From assembly GCF_001956915.1 (NCBI RefSeq), contig NZ_MLJO01000001.1:124001-188000 (forward strand): a stretch of DNA of 64,000 nucleotides, in the 5' to 3' direction. Of this stretch, positions 55,621 through 64,000 are shown piece after piece (position 1 is the first letter of the stretch; each line of letters begins with the position of its first letter). A program made the translations under genes and the position numbers. This DNA comes from Intrasporangium flavum (GTDB lineage: Bacteria; Actinomycetota; Actinomycetes; Actinomycetales; Dermatophilaceae). Under the pieces are notes generated by a model. It was not told where the DNA came from. It made no database searches and saw only the letters and a list, made by a program, of their open reading frames with translations.

Positions 55621-55944
55621 ATGACCCAGCCGCTGGACGTCCTCGTGTTCTACTCGCCCGTCGGGTCGACCGAGGACGTCCTCGCGGCGGTCTTCGCCGC
55701 GGGCGCCGGCGCGATCGGTGACTACACCGAGTGCGCCTGGTGGGTCGAGGGCACCGGGCAGTTCCGGCCCGGGCCCGGCGCGAACCCCGCGGTCGGCGTC
55801 GTCGGCGAGCTCGAGACGCTGCCCGAGCACCGGGTCGAGGTGACCTTCCCGCGCGAGCGCCGAGGCGCCGTCGTCGCGGCCCTGCGGGCCGCGCACCCCT
55901 ACGAGGAGCCGGCCTTCCACGTGCTCGAGACCGGCGCCGTCTGA
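55621..55944 (+). CDS. Stand-alone NIF3-insert-like (PII/CutA-fold) protein
   Basis: A 107-residue protein. The pattern LDVLVFYSPVGSTEDVLAAV, GAGAIGDYTECAWWVEGTGQ, FRPGPGANPAVGVVGE and AAHPYEEPAFHVLE closely resembles the domain inserted in long NIF3/YqfO proteins, here without the flanking metal-binding NIF3 halves. Such domains form trimer-like ferredoxin folds, and the function alone is unknown. Confidence 0.78.
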   Translation: MTQPLDVLVFYSPVGSTEDVLAAVFAAGAGAIGDYTECAWWVEGTGQFRPGPGANPAVGVVGELETLPEHRVEVTFPRERRGAVVAALRAAHPYEEPAFHVLETGAV

Positions 55945-56013
55945 AGGGTGCCCGCGCCGTCGCCGGGTGCGACGGGCGTCACTGGTGGTGAGCGTCACGC
56001 CCCCGGCGTGCTG

Positions 56014-56031
56014 AGTAAGCGGGCGCTCAGT
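56014..56031. promoter_or_regulatory. Candidate TetR-type operator upstream of etfB
   Basis: AGTAAGCG-GG-CGCTCAGT, an imperfect palindrome (6 of 8 positions symmetrical; core AGCG-GG-CGCT) about 83 bases before etfB. The layout is typical of operators for TetR-family regulators of fatty-acid and acyl-CoA genes. The regulator is not encoded nearby, so assignment is inference. Confidence 0.45.
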
Positions 56032-56113
56032 GAGAGGATGGCGGGCAGTGCCGGAGCGACCTCCGGCAGCCCCATCAGACCGCTCACCCAGCTACGGAAG
56101 AGGACGTTCACCC

Positions 56114-56905
56114 ATGAACATCGTCGTCTGTGTCAAGTACGTGCCGGACGCCCAGGCGGAGCGCACGTTCAACGCGTCCGACAACACGACCGATCGCGAG
56201 AACGTCGACGGCCTGCTCTCCGAGCTGGACGAGTACGCCGTCGAGGAGGCGCTGAAGATCGTCGAGGCCGGCGAGGGTGAGGTCACCGTCGTGACGATCG
56301 GCCCCGACGCGGCCGCGGACGCCGTCAAGAAGGCGCTGCAGATGGGCGCCGACAAGGGCGTGCACGTCAACGACGCTGCGATCCACGGCTCCGACGCTGC
56401 CGCCACCTCGCTCGTGCTCGCCGAGGCCGTCAAGAAGCTCGGCGCCGACAGCCGCGTCGACCTCGTCGTCACCGGCATGGCCTCGACCGACGGCACGATG
56501 GGCGTCGTCCCGACGATGCTCGCCGAGCGGCTCGGCCTGCCGGCCGTCACGTACGCCTCCGAGCTGACGGTCGAGGGCGACACGGTCTCGATCCGCCGCG
56601 ACGGCGACGCGTCGACGCAGACGATCACGGCCACGCTGCCCGCGCTCGTCTCGGTCACCGACCAGATCAACGAGCCGCGCTACCCCTCCTTCAAGGGGAT
56701 CATGGCCGCCAAGAAGAAGCCGGTCGAGACGTGGTCGCTGGCCGACCTCGGCATCGACGCCGCGCAGGTCGGTCTCGACGCCGCCTGGACCGCGGTCGAG
56801 TCCTTCGCCGCTCGCCCGCCGCGCACGCAGGGCGAGATCGTCACCGACGAGGGTGACGGCGGCAGCAAGCTCGCCGCGTTCCTGTCCGAGCGCAAGTTCG
56901 TCTGA
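56114..56905 (+). CDS. etfB: Electron transfer flavoprotein beta subunit
   Basis: 263 residues. The start [14 protein letters not shown] and the AMP/adenine-binding pattern [20 protein letters not shown] are diagnostic, as is [18 protein letters not shown] near residue 190. It forms a heterodimer with etfA that accepts electrons from acyl-CoA dehydrogenases and passes them to the quinone pool. GAAGAGG lies before the ATG. The conserved N-terminus rules out longer starts. Confidence 0.95.
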   Translation: MNIVVCVKYVPDAQAERTFNASDNTTDRENVDGLLSELDEYAVEEALKIVEAGEGEVTVVTIGPDAAADAVKKALQMGADKGVHVNDAAIHGSDAAATSLVLAEAVKKLGADSRVDLVVTGMASTDGTMGVVPTMLAERLGLPAVTYASELTVEGDTVSIRRDGDASTQTITATLPALVSVTDQINEPRYPSFKGIMAAKKKPVETWSLADLGIDAAQVGLDAAWTAVESFAARPPRTQGEIVTDEGDGGSKLAAFLSERKFV

Positions 56906-56941
56906 CCGACCCCCCCAGCCACAGAAGGGAACCCACGAACC

Positions 56942-57898
56942 ATGGCTGAAGTTCTCGTTCTCGTCGACCACGTCGACGGCACGGTCCGCAAGACGACCTC
57001 CGAGCTGCTCACCATCGCCCGTCGCCTCGGCGAGCCCTCGGCCGTCTTCGTCGGCGCCGGCTTCGAGGCCGCGAAGGAGACGCTCGCCAAGTTCGGCGCG
57101 GCGAAGGTGTACCGCGTCGAGTCCGACGACGTCACGAGCCACCTCGTCGTGCCGCAGGCCGAGCTGCTCGCGCAGCTGGTCGGCTCCACCTCGCCCGCGG
57201 CGGTCCTCGTGCCGGCCTCCACCGAGGGCAAGGAGATCGCGGCCCGTGTCGCGATCAAGACCGAGTCGGGCCTGGTCACCGACGCCGTCGACGTGCAGGC
57301 GGCCGACGGTGGGGTGGCCACGACGCAGTCGGTCTTCGCCGGCTCGTACACGGTCCAGGCGAAGGTCACCAAGGGCACGCCGATCATCGCGGTGAAGCCG
57401 AACTCGGCCACGCCGGAGGAGGCCCCGGCGGCCGCCGCCGACGAGGTCGTCGACTTCACGCCGTCCGAGGCCGCCAAGGGTGCGCGCATCACCGAGTCCA
57501 AGCCGAAGCAGGCCACCGGGCGTCCCGAGCTGACCGAGGCGGCCATCGTCGTGTCCGGCGGCCGCGGCACCGGCGGCGACTTCTCCAAGGTCGAGGACTT
57601 CGCCGACAGCCTCGGCGCGGCCGTCGGTGCGAGCCGCGCCGCCGTCGACGCCGGCTGGTACCCGCACACCTCGCAGGTCGGCCAGACCGGCAAGCAGGTC
57701 AGCCCGCAGCTGTACGTCGCCTGCGGCATCTCGGGCGCCATCCAGCACCGCGCCGGCATGCAGACGTCCAAGACGATCGTCGCCGTCAACAAGGACAACG
57801 AGGCGCCGATCTTCGAGCTCGTCGACTTCGGCGTCGTCGGTGACCTCTTCGCGGTCCTGCCGCAGGCCACCGACGCCATCAAGACCGCCAAGGGCTGA
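56942..57898 (+). CDS. etfA: Electron transfer flavoprotein alpha subunit
   Basis: 318 residues, FAD-binding partner of etfB. The C-terminal FAD domain shows [56 protein letters not shown] and the closing [14 protein letters not shown]. The N-terminal domain begins [18 protein letters not shown]. It follows etfB by 36 bases with an AGAAGGGA ribosome-binding site, so the pair is one operon. Confidence 0.96.
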   Translation: MAEVLVLVDHVDGTVRKTTSELLTIARRLGEPSAVFVGAGFEAAKETLAKFGAAKVYRVESDDVTSHLVVPQAELLAQLVGSTSPAAVLVPASTEGKEIAARVAIKTESGLVTDAVDVQAADGGVATTQSVFAGSYTVQAKVTKGTPIIAVKPNSATPEEAPAAAADEVVDFTPSEAAKGARITESKPKQATGRPELTEAAIVVSGGRGTGGDFSKVEDFADSLGAAVGASRAAVDAGWYPHTSQVGQTGKQVSPQLYVACGISGAIQHRAGMQTSKTIVAVNKDNEAPIFELVDFGVVGDLFAVLPQATDAIKTAKG

Positions 57899-57918
57899 GG
57901 CTCGCGCCACCACGCCCA

Positions 57919-57957
57919 CGACGAGGCCCCCGACCGGTCGGTCGGGGGCCCTCGTCG
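57919..57957. terminator. Terminator after etfBA
   Basis: A 17-bp stem with a single bulged C (57919-57935 with 57940-57957) and a GGTC loop starts 21 bases after etfA. It also lies beyond the end of the convergent PH-domain gene. Confidence 0.8.
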
Positions 57958-57995
57958 TCCGAGTGACCGGGGGAGCCTGGTCGCAGGAGGCGAGG

Positions 57996-58493
57996 TCAGG
58001 CGACGGCCTCGCCGTCGGGGCCGTCCCCGTCGTCGTCGCGGGCGACCCGGGAGGTGGTCCGCGTCCAGCTCGACAGCCGCTCGCGGTTGGCGACGTAGCG
58101 CCGGCCGCCGGAGCCGAAGGACCACCACGGGCCCTGCAGCGCCTCGCAGGGCAGGCGGGTCAGCCGCTCCGAGCCGCGTCGGAACTCGACGCGTCCCGCG
58201 CTCGAGACCCGGCGCACGACGCGTCGCTCGACGGTCGTCGACGAGAGCATGTTGTGCACGCGCAGCGCGTGGGGGCCCAGCTCGACGCGGGCCCGCCAGG
58301 CCCGCACCGCGAGCAGGACCCCGAGCGCGAGGCAGACGGCGTACGCGGCCACCTCGGGCACGGCCGGCACGTAGCGGACGAGGAGCCGGGCGACGAAGTA
58401 GGCGATGACCGGGCAGGCGAGCGCGGTGACGGCGCGGTGGGCCGTCGGGGCGCGCAGGGTGCTGCCCCCGGTGTCCTCGTGCCTCGGACCCAT
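57996..58493 (-). CDS. Small membrane protein with PH-like domain
   Basis: A 165-residue protein with two membrane helices (about 21-40 and 48-66), then a bacterial PH-like segment containing [20 protein letters not shown] and [19 protein letters not shown]. Such proteins are common in actinobacteria, with unknown function. The C-terminus is acidic ([14 protein letters not shown]). The ATG looks leaderless (TATCAT 7 bases upstream). Confidence 0.7.
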   Translation of the reverse strand: MGPRHEDTGGSTLRAPTAHRAVTALACPVIAYFVARLLVRYVPAVPEVAAYAVCLALGVLLAVRAWRARVELGPHALRVHNMLSSTTVERRVVRRVSSAGRVEFRRGSERLTRLPCEALQGPWWSFGSGGRRYVANRERLSSWTRTTSRVARDDDGDGPDGEAVA

Positions 58494-58500
58494 GCCGCCG

Positions 58501-58506
58501 ATGATA
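58501..58506 (-). promoter_or_regulatory. -10 box of the PH-domain gene
   Basis: On the minus strand TATCAT ends 7 bases before the ATG at 58493. Confidence 0.4.
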
Positions 58507-58545
58507 GGCCGCCGACCCGCAGCGTCCTCGGGTCGGACGCGCGCG

Positions 58546-58586
58546 GGCCCCGTGGATCCCTCCGGACCGGAGGGATCCACGGGGCC
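58546..58586. terminator. Terminator after the subtilase gene
   Basis: A 20-bp perfect inverted repeat (58546-58565 with 58567-58586) separated by one base; the innermost pairs must open to form the loop. It begins 15 bases beyond the protease stop on the minus strand. Confidence 0.8.
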
Positions 58587-58600
58587 GGGAGCGCCGGGCG

Positions 58601-60130
58601 TCACCGCGTGAGGGCCGCCACCGCCGCGACGACGTCGACGAGGCCGTGGCCCTTGTCGAAGGACGTCGTGCCGTTCGTGCCGGGCTCGTACGCGGCGCCG
58701 TCGGTGTACTTGTAGGCCGACGACTCGAGGGCTGCCTCGATCTGCGCCGGCGTGGCCGCCGGGTCGGCCTGGAACAGCTGCGCGACGATGCCGGAGATGT
58801 GCGGCGTGGCCATCGACGTGCCGCTGATCGTGTTGTAGTCGCCGCCGTCGCGGGGGTCGCCGCCGGTGGTGCAGATCGGCAGGTAGATGCGGCACGAGGA
58901 CGTGATGCCCTCGCCGGGCGCCGAGATGTCGGGGTAGCTCGACAGCTGGCCGCGCTTGCCGCGCGAGCTGAAGTCGCTCACGGTGCCGTTGCGGGTGCCG
59001 GTGTCCTGGTCGTTGTAGGAGGCGACGGACAGGATGCCGGGGGTGGGGTCCTGGCCGGGCGGGTTGGACAGGTTGGCCGACCCGTCGCCGCCGTCGTTGC
59101 CGTTGGCCCAGACGCTGACGACGCCCTCCTGGACGAGGGCGCGCTGGAGCTTGACCGTGGCCGAGTTCGGGTCGAACTCGCCGCCGCCGGACGGGCCGTA
59201 GGAGTTGCTCGTCACCTTGATCGGCGGGCACGTGCTCGCGGGGACGCCGGCACCGCACGGGGCGCCGTGGTTCTCGAGGACCCAGTTGAGGGCCGAGTCG
59301 GCGCCGACGATGAACAGGACGGCGCCGGTGCTGAGGCTCACGAGGCTCGCGCCCGGGGCCGCGCCGTGCATCTTCGTGCCGTCGGACAGGGTGACGTCGC
59401 GACCGGCGACGATGCCGTTGACGTGCATGCCGTGGCCGCCGACCGAGAGCAGGTCGGTGTTCAGGCTGCCGGCGTCGACGGGCTGGCAGGGGAGCACCTC
59501 GAGGGGGTCGCAGACCATCTTGAGGTTCTTGACGACGGCCGAGCTGCCGTCGGCGTTGCGCAGGAACGGGTGGCTCGGGTCGACGCCGGAGTCGATGACG
59601 GCGACGCTGACGCCGGAGCCGTCGAGGGGCTTGCCGTTGGCGCCGGTCAGGGTGGCGCGCGCCTCCGAGCCGCGCGTCGCGGTGTTCGACGTGGACAGGA
59701 AGAGCGTGATCGGCTCGTTGCCCTCGACGTAGGTGACGCCGGGGACGGCGCGCACGGCGGCGATCTGCGTGGGCAGGCCGGCTGCGACGACGACACCGAT
59801 CTTGTCGAAGCTCTCGCGCACGACGAGGCCCGACGCGGTGGCCGCACGGCGTGCGGCGGTGACGTCGGTGCCGTGGACGAGGACGGTGGTCGGCTTCAGC
59901 GCGGACAGCGCCGACCACTGGCGCGCGAGCCACGGTGACAGCGGTGCGAGGCCGTTCGAGCTGCCCGGGCTGCTCGCACGTGTGACGCCGCCGAGCGCCG
60001 AGGACAGGCCGTCGGACGGTGCGGCCGCGCCCGCGGAGACGGCTCCGGTCAGGCCCGACGCGGCGAGCGCGACGGTGCCGACGCCCACGGCGACGGCGGT
60101 GCGGAGGCGGGTTCTGGTCGTGCCGGACAT
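58601..60130 (-). CDS. Secreted S8-family (subtilisin-like) serine peptidase
   Basis: A 509-residue exported protease. The signal peptide is [20 protein letters not shown] then an Ala-rich region ending AGAAA. An I9-like propeptide with [15 protein letters not shown] lies at ~75-150. The triad is Asp in [13 protein letters not shown], His in [13 protein letters not shown] and Ser in [13 protein letters not shown], and the oxyanion Asn is in [17 protein letters not shown] precedes the ATG. No membrane anchor follows the catalytic domain, so it is probably released. Confidence 0.92.
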   Translation of the reverse strand: MSGTTRTRLRTAVAVGVGTVALAASGLTGAVSAGAAAPSDGLSSALGGVTRASSPGSSNGLAPLSPWLARQWSALSALKPTTVLVHGTDVTAARRAATASGLVVRESFDKIGVVVAAGLPTQIAAVRAVPGVTYVEGNEPITLFLSTSNTATRGSEARATLTGANGKPLDGSGVSVAVIDSGVDPSHPFLRNADGSSAVVKNLKMVCDPLEVLPCQPVDAGSLNTDLLSVGGHGMHVNGIVAGRDVTLSDGTKMHGAAPGASLVSLSTGAVLFIVGADSALNWVLENHGAPCGAGVPASTCPPIKVTSNSYGPSGGGEFDPNSATVKLQRALVQEGVVSVWANGNDGGDGSANLSNPPGQDPTPGILSVASYNDQDTGTRNGTVSDFSSRGKRGQLSSYPDISAPGEGITSSCRIYLPICTTGGDPRDGGDYNTISGTSMATPHISGIVAQLFQADPAATPAQIEAALESSAYKYTDGAAYEPGTNGTTSFDKGHGLVDVVAAVAALTR

Positions 60131-60278
60131 GGTTCCCTCTCTGCCGGTGGCTGCCGCCGACGCTGGCGACAGGGTGACCCGACAACGAGGTGCGCCCGGC
60201 GCAGGTTACGGCCGGTAGCCACGGGGTGGACGCTCCGGACGGCCCGGCGCCCGGGCCGGGCGGCCGCTCGCCACGGCC

Positions 60279-60284
60279 TAGAAT
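60279..60284 (+). promoter_or_regulatory. -10 box of leaderless iscS-mnmA
   Basis: TAGAAT, a near-consensus -10 box, ends 6 bases before the GTG at 60291, so the mRNA would start at or close to the initiation codon. Confidence 0.6.
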
Positions 60285-60290
60285 CGTGCG

Positions 60291-61478
60291 GTGACCGCGT
60301 ACCTCGACCATGCCGCGACGACGCCGATGCTGCCGGCGGCGCTCGACGCGATGACCCGTCAGCTCGCGGTCGTCGGCAACCCGTCCTCGCTGCACCGCAC
60401 CGGCCGCGAGGCCCGCCGGGCCGTGGAGGAGTCGCGCGAGAAGATCGCCCGCGCGCTCGGGGCCCGACCCTCCGAGGTCGTCTTCACCTCCGGCGGGACC
60501 GAGTCGGACAACCTCGCCGTCAAGGGCACGTTCTGGGCACGCCGCGACGCCGACCCGGCCCGCGTCCGGCTCCTCGTCGGGGCCACCGAGCACCACGCCG
60601 TCCTCGACTGCGTCGACTTCCTCGTCGCCCACGAGGGCGCGAAGGTGACGTGGCTCGAGTGCACGCCCGAGGGCTTCGTCGAGCCGGCCACGGTGCGCCG
60701 CGCCATCGAGGAGGACCCCGGCTCGGTCGCCCTCGTGTCGGTGATGTGGGCCAACAACGAGGTCGGTACTGTCCAGGACGTCCGCGCGCTGGCCGCCGTG
60801 GCCCACGAGTTCGACGTCCCGTTCCACACCGACGCCGTGCAGGCCGCCGGGCACGTGCCCGTCGACTTCGCCACGAGCGGCGCCGACCTCATGTCGGTGA
60901 CGGCGCACAAGCTCGGCGGGCCCATCGGCGTCGGGGCGCTCGTCGTGCGCCGCGACGCCACGCTGGTCCCGCTGACCCACGGTGGCGGCCAGGAGCGGCA
61001 GGTGCGCTCGGGCACGCTCGACGCACCGGCGATCGTCGGCTTCGCGACGGCCCTGACCGCGTCGGTCGAGTCGATGGACGCCGAGGCCGCGCGGCTCGTC
61101 GCCCTGCGCGACGCCATCGTCGAGCGGGCCGTCGAGCTGGCCCCCGACGTCCGACCGACCGGCTTCTGGGAGCCCGGCGACGCGACGCGTCGCCTGCCGG
61201 GCAACGCCCACCTGCTGGTGCCCGGCTGTGACGGCGACTCCCTCCTCTACCTGCTCGACGCCGCCGGCGTCGCCTGCTCGACCGGGTCGGCGTGCCAGGC
61301 CGGCGTGCCCCAGCCGAGCCACGTGCTGCTCGCCATGGGCATCAGCGAGTCCGACGCGCGCGGCGCGCTGCGCCTGACGCTCGGGCACACCTCGACGGAG
61401 GCCGACGTCGAGGCGTTCCTCGCAGCGCTGCCCGCGGCGCTCGAGCGGGCGCGGAGGGCGCGCGAGGTCTCCTCGTGA
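60291..61478 (+). CDS. iscS: Cysteine desulfurase (IscS/NifS family)
   Basis: PLP enzyme removing sulfur from cysteine for tRNA thiolation and Fe-S assembly (395 residues). The opening [19 protein letters not shown] is typical. The PLP lysine is K207 ([11 protein letters not shown]) and the sulfur-carrying cysteine C335 (STGSACQAG). The overlap with mnmA (GTGA) implies that its main partner is tRNA 2-thiouridylation. The same pair is adjacent in M. tuberculosis. Confidence 0.95.
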   Translation: MTAYLDHAATTPMLPAALDAMTRQLAVVGNPSSLHRTGREARRAVEESREKIARALGARPSEVVFTSGGTESDNLAVKGTFWARRDADPARVRLLVGATEHHAVLDCVDFLVAHEGAKVTWLECTPEGFVEPATVRRAIEEDPGSVALVSVMWANNEVGTVQDVRALAAVAHEFDVPFHTDAVQAAGHVPVDFATSGADLMSVTAHKLGGPIGVGALVVRRDATLVPLTHGGGQERQVRSGTLDAPAIVGFATALTASVESMDAEAARLVALRDAIVERAVELAPDVRPTGFWEPGDATRRLPGNAHLLVPGCDGDSLLYLLDAAGVACSTGSACQAGVPQPSHVLLAMGISESDARGALRLTLGHTSTEADVEAFLAALPAALERARRAREVSS

Positions 61479-62581
61479 GGGTCGTCGCGGCGATGAGCGG
61501 CGGCGTCGACTCTGCGGTCGCCGCCGCCCGCATGCTCGACGCCGGCCACGAGGTCGTCGGCGTGCACCTCGCGCTGAGCCAGAGCGCGGCGACGCTGCGC
61601 GAGTCGGCGCGCGGCTGCTGCACCATCGAGGACGCCGGTGACGCCCGCCGGGTGGCCGACGTGCTCGGCATCCCGTTCTACGTCTGGGACATGGCCGAGC
61701 GCTTCCGCCGCGACGTCGTCGACGACTTCCGCGCCGAGTACGCCGCAGGCCGCACCCCGAACCCGTGCCTGCGCTGCAACGAGCGGATCAAGTTCGCCGC
61801 CCTGCTCGACAAGGCGCTCGCGCTCGGGTTCGACGCCGTCGCCACGGGGCACTACGCCCGCGTCGTCGAGGTGCCCGACGCGTCGGGCGGCCTGCGCCGC
61901 GAGCTGCACCGGGCCGTCGACGCCGCCAAGGACCAGAGCTACGTCCTCGGTGTCCTCGACGCCGACCAGCTCGCGCGCTCGTTCTTCCCGCTCGGCGACA
62001 CGACGAAGCCGGCCATCCGGCGCGAGGCGGCCGAGCGCGGCTTCTACGTCGCCAACAAGCCCGACAGCCACGACATCTGCTTCATTGCCGACGGCGACAC
62101 CCGGGGCTGGCTGACCCGCGAGCTCGGCGCGGCCCCCGGCGAGATCGTCGACGCCGACGGCGCCGTCGTCGGGGAGCACGAGGGCGCCTTCGCGTACACC
62201 GTCGGGCAGCGCCGGGGCCTCGCGCTGGGACGCCCGGCCGCCGACGGGCAGCCGCGCTACGTCGTGGAGGTGCGCCCCGGGACCAACCAGGTCGTCGTCG
62301 GCACGGCCGACCTGCTCGGGGTCAACGCGATGACCGGGCAGCACGCACGCTGGTGCGGCCCGGCGCCCGAGGGCGTCGTCCGCGTCGGGGCCCAGGTGCG
62401 GGCGCACGGCGAGGAGCACCCCGCCACGGCGTGGGCCGAGGGCGACCGCGTCGAGGTGCGCCTCGACGACCGGATCCGCGGCGTCGCGCCGGGGCAGTCG
62501 GTCGTGCTCTACGACGGCACGCGCGTCGTCGGGTCGGCGACGATCGCCGCCTCGCGCCTCGAGCGCGACCCCGTGGCATGA
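61475..62581 (+). CDS. mnmA: tRNA-specific 2-thiouridylase
   Basis: Makes s2U34 in tRNAs for Lys, Glu and Gln (368 residues). The PP-loop SGGVDS is at 8-13. The catalytic cysteines are in [14 protein letters not shown] and [11 protein letters not shown], followed by [12 protein letters not shown]. The GTG start overlaps the iscS stop as GTGA, giving translational coupling. Internal ATG 61493 would remove the first strand and is unlikely. Confidence 0.95.
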   Translation: MRVVAAMSGGVDSAVAAARMLDAGHEVVGVHLALSQSAATLRESARGCCTIEDAGDARRVADVLGIPFYVWDMAERFRRDVVDDFRAEYAAGRTPNPCLRCNERIKFAALLDKALALGFDAVATGHYARVVEVPDASGGLRRELHRAVDAAKDQSYVLGVLDADQLARSFFPLGDTTKPAIRREAAERGFYVANKPDSHDICFIADGDTRGWLTRELGAAPGEIVDADGAVVGEHEGAFAYTVGQRRGLALGRPAADGQPRYVVEVRPGTNQVVVGTADLLGVNAMTGQHARWCGPAPEGVVRVGAQVRAHGEEHPATAWAEGDRVEVRLDDRIRGVAPGQSVVLYDGTRVVGSATIAASRLERDPVA

Positions 62582-62603
62582 CGGGCATGACGGGCCCGAC
62601 GGC

Positions 62604-63524
62604 GTGACGATGCCGCTCGCGACCCGCGCAGCGTCGCAGGTCGGCACCGGCGCCCTCGTCGAGGCGTGGAACCGCGCCTACGCGGACTACCTCGTCGACG
62701 TCAGCCGCGACGCCCGGGGGCTGGCCGACCACGTCACCGCGGGCTCCATCGACCTCGGGCGCTCCCTCGTGGTCCTCGACCGGGGCGTGCCCGTCGGCCT
62801 CGCCCTGCTCGGGGTGCGTGCCACGGACGCCGGCCGGGCAGCGGGGGAGCGGGGCTGGGTGGGCGGCTTCGGCCTCGCGCCCTCGCACCGGGGCCGCGGG
62901 CTCGCGGCGCCCCTCGCCGACGCGCTGCTCGACCTCGCGCGCGGCAGCGGCGTCGGGCACGTGCGGCTCGAGGTGCTGACCCCGAACGTCGCCGCACGGC
63001 GCACCTACGAACGCGTCGGCTTCCGCGTCGACCAGCGGCTGCTCGTGCTCGGGGGCCGGCTCGCCGCGCCGGGGGACCGGCCTGCTCGCTCCACCCGGTC
63101 GGCCCGGGTCGTGCCGTTCGACGCTGCAAGGTGGGCTGCAGGGCTGGCGGCGCTCGAGCGCCTCAGCGGTGGCCCGTCGCAGCCGTGGGGCCGCGAGGCC
63201 GCCCACGTGACGCCCCGACCCGGCGACGTGATCGCGCTCGTCGGTCCCGACGCCGCGCCGACGGCCGCCCTCCTCGTGCGCCCCCGCCCGTCCGCGTCGG
63301 CCGCGTCGGCTGCGGCCCCGGTCGACCTCTCCGTCCTGACGGGAGCGGCCCTCGACGAGGACGCGGCCGGCGCCGCCGTGTCGGCCCTGGCGGCGTGCTA
63401 CCCGGGGCGCGCGTGCCGGGTCGTCAACGAGCCCGCCACGTCACCGCTCGCGGCCGCGTTCGGCCGGGCCGGCCTCGCGGAGGTCCTCGACCAGCACGAG
63501 ATGTCGGTGCTGCTCCGGCCCTAG
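62604..63524 (+). CDS. GNAT acetyltransferase with C-terminal extension
   Basis: A 306-residue protein. The N-terminal half is a GNAT domain: GGFGLAPSHRGRGLAAPLAD is the acetyl-CoA loop and RRTYERVGFRVDQRL its C-terminal motif. The remaining ~140 residues (from about 165) look like a second, weaker GNAT-like or related alpha/beta domain without a clear loop. Start GTG 62604 or ATG 62610 cannot be separated. The substrate is unknown. Its TAG stop shares CTAG with the stop of the convergent gene. Confidence 0.75.
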   Translation: MTMPLATRAASQVGTGALVEAWNRAYADYLVDVSRDARGLADHVTAGSIDLGRSLVVLDRGVPVGLALLGVRATDAGRAAGERGWVGGFGLAPSHRGRGLAAPLADALLDLARGSGVGHVRLEVLTPNVAARRTYERVGFRVDQRLLVLGGRLAAPGDRPARSTRSARVVPFDAARWAAGLAALERLSGGPSQPWGREAAHVTPRPGDVIALVGPDAAPTAALLVRPRPSASAASAAAPVDLSVLTGAALDEDAAGAAVSALAACYPGRACRVVNEPATSPLAAAFGRAGLAEVLDQHEMSVLLRP

Positions 63525-64000
63525 CCGGCCGACCGGCTCCACGTCAGCACGCGGGCCGTCGGCTCGAAGCCGAGCCCGCGGTAGATGCGCTGGGGCCCCG
63601 GGTAGGCGTCGTCGCCGCGCGGGGTCACCTGCGCCACGCGGCCACCGGCGTCGCGCAGCGCGTGCAGGGCGGCGAGCGTCACCGCGCCGGCGAGACCGCG
63701 CCCGCGGTGGGCGGGCAGGCAGCCGACCGGTTCAACGAGGCCGGCACCGGTCGCGGGGTCGAGCCAGACGAGCGCCGAGGCGACCATCGCGCCCGACGCG
63801 TCGAGGGCCACCACGTCCAGGTCGCCGCGGTAGGGCCAGGCCGCCATGAGCTGGCCGTAGGAGGACGCGTCGACCTGTGAGGGCCCGAGGTCGGACCACG
63901 CCCCCACGTGCACGGCCGCCCGCTCCACCACCTCGTCGGACTGCACCGCCCGGAACGTGTACCCGGGCACGGCGGGCACCGGCCGCAGCGCCTCGAGGTC
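63521..64000 (-). CDS. GNAT acetyltransferase, C-terminal domain (5' end outside window)
   Basis: The frame stays open to the window edge (DLEALRPVPAVPGYTFRAV upstream of a GTG at 63979). The product is probably a two-domain GNAT whose N-terminal domain lies beyond 64000. The visible domain has the acetyl-CoA loop CLPAHRGRGLAGAVTLAAL and the closing IYRGLGFEPTARVLTW. The linker plus WPYRGDLDVVALDASG is typical of such double-GNAT proteins. The substrate is unknown. Confidence 0.75.
   Translation of the reverse strand, partial: DLEALRPVPAVPGYTFRAVQSDEVVERAAVHVGAWSDLGPSQVDASSYGQLMAAWPYRGDLDVVALDASGAMVASALVWLDPATGAGLVEPVGCLPAHRGRGLAGAVTLAALHALRDAGGRVAQVTPRGDDAYPGPQRIYRGLGFEPTARVLTWSRSAG

Noticed and set aside
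57996..61388. A 1130-codon minus-strand frame covering the PH-domain gene, subtilase and iscS
   Set aside because: Only the last ~165 codons resemble a protein. The rest is antisense to iscS or out of frame with the subtilase.

Overview
The window is a gene-dense, very GC-rich chromosomal stretch from an actinobacterium. Evidence is the third-position GC bias, frequent GTG starts, many TANNNT boxes placed 6-8 nt before a start codon, and the gene content: NucS mismatch endonuclease, GlgE pathway, and wecA-atp-murA order. The gene set and order resemble Mycobacterium tuberculosis Rv1302-Rv1328 (rfe, atp, cobalamin adenosyltransferase, murA, nucS, epimerase, fadA4, thioredoxin-like, glgB, glgE, glgP) followed by a block like Rv3024c-Rv3029c (trmU, iscS, etfA, etfB), but many interposed genes are different. 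I would guess a member of the Micrococcales (Intrasporangiaceae-like), with low confidence. I see no rRNA, tRNA, CRISPR, insertion sequence or prophage, and no gene-free stretch longer than about 260 bases.

Layout. 1-378: 3' end of wecA. 524-8313: atpI-like, atpZ-like, atpB-E-F-H-A-G-D. 8335-11563: a polytopic membrane protein and a type II NADH dehydrogenase, then a strong terminator and a reverse-strand gene. Only then comes atpC (12250) with a DUF2550 gene, so the ATP synthase operon is split. 13-15 kb: PduO-type adenosyltransferase and murA. 15.3-29.3 kb: a dispersed set of acyl-CoA genes that fits the ethylmalonyl-CoA route: ethylmalonyl-CoA mutase, a tandem-fused 3-hydroxybutyryl-CoA dehydrogenase, crotonyl-CoA carboxylase/reductase, acyl-CoA epimerase, acetyl-CoA acetyltransferase and a MeaB-type GTPase chaperone. 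Among them lie a STAS protein, an AlkD-like protein, NucS, a TetR/dehydrogenase pair with visible operators, a DinB-like protein and a polysaccharide deacetylase.

29.3-38.5 kb: GNAT acetyltransferases, a thiamine-binding-like protein, an ABC ATPase / 1044-residue FtsX-type permease / ABC ATPase cassette, a lipoprotein, and a cysteine-less thioredoxin-TPR protein. 38.5-53.4 kb: alpha-glucan metabolism. On the minus strand, glgE-treS-mak-glgB-pgm plus a small P-loop-like gene form one tightly coupled operon (trehalose to maltose to maltose-1-phosphate to branched glucan). It is divergent from glgP, and glgX follows after a terminator. The glgE/glgP intergenic region carries boxes resembling streptomycete MalR sites.

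53.4-64 kb: an EEP-family phosphatase/nuclease, a YbjN-like protein, enoyl-CoA hydratase, a stand-alone NIF3-insert-like domain, etfB-etfA with a candidate TetR-type operator upstream, a PH-domain membrane protein, a secreted subtilisin-like protease, and a cysteine desulfurase overlapping mnmA, then two GNAT proteins, the last cut by the window edge. I found no wholly new multi-gene system. The points I rate most worth checking are the split atp operon with a short epsilon subunit, the CRP/GlxR-type palindrome before the atp genes, the dual TetR operator, the MalR-like boxes, the FtsX export cassette and the density of leaderless genes.
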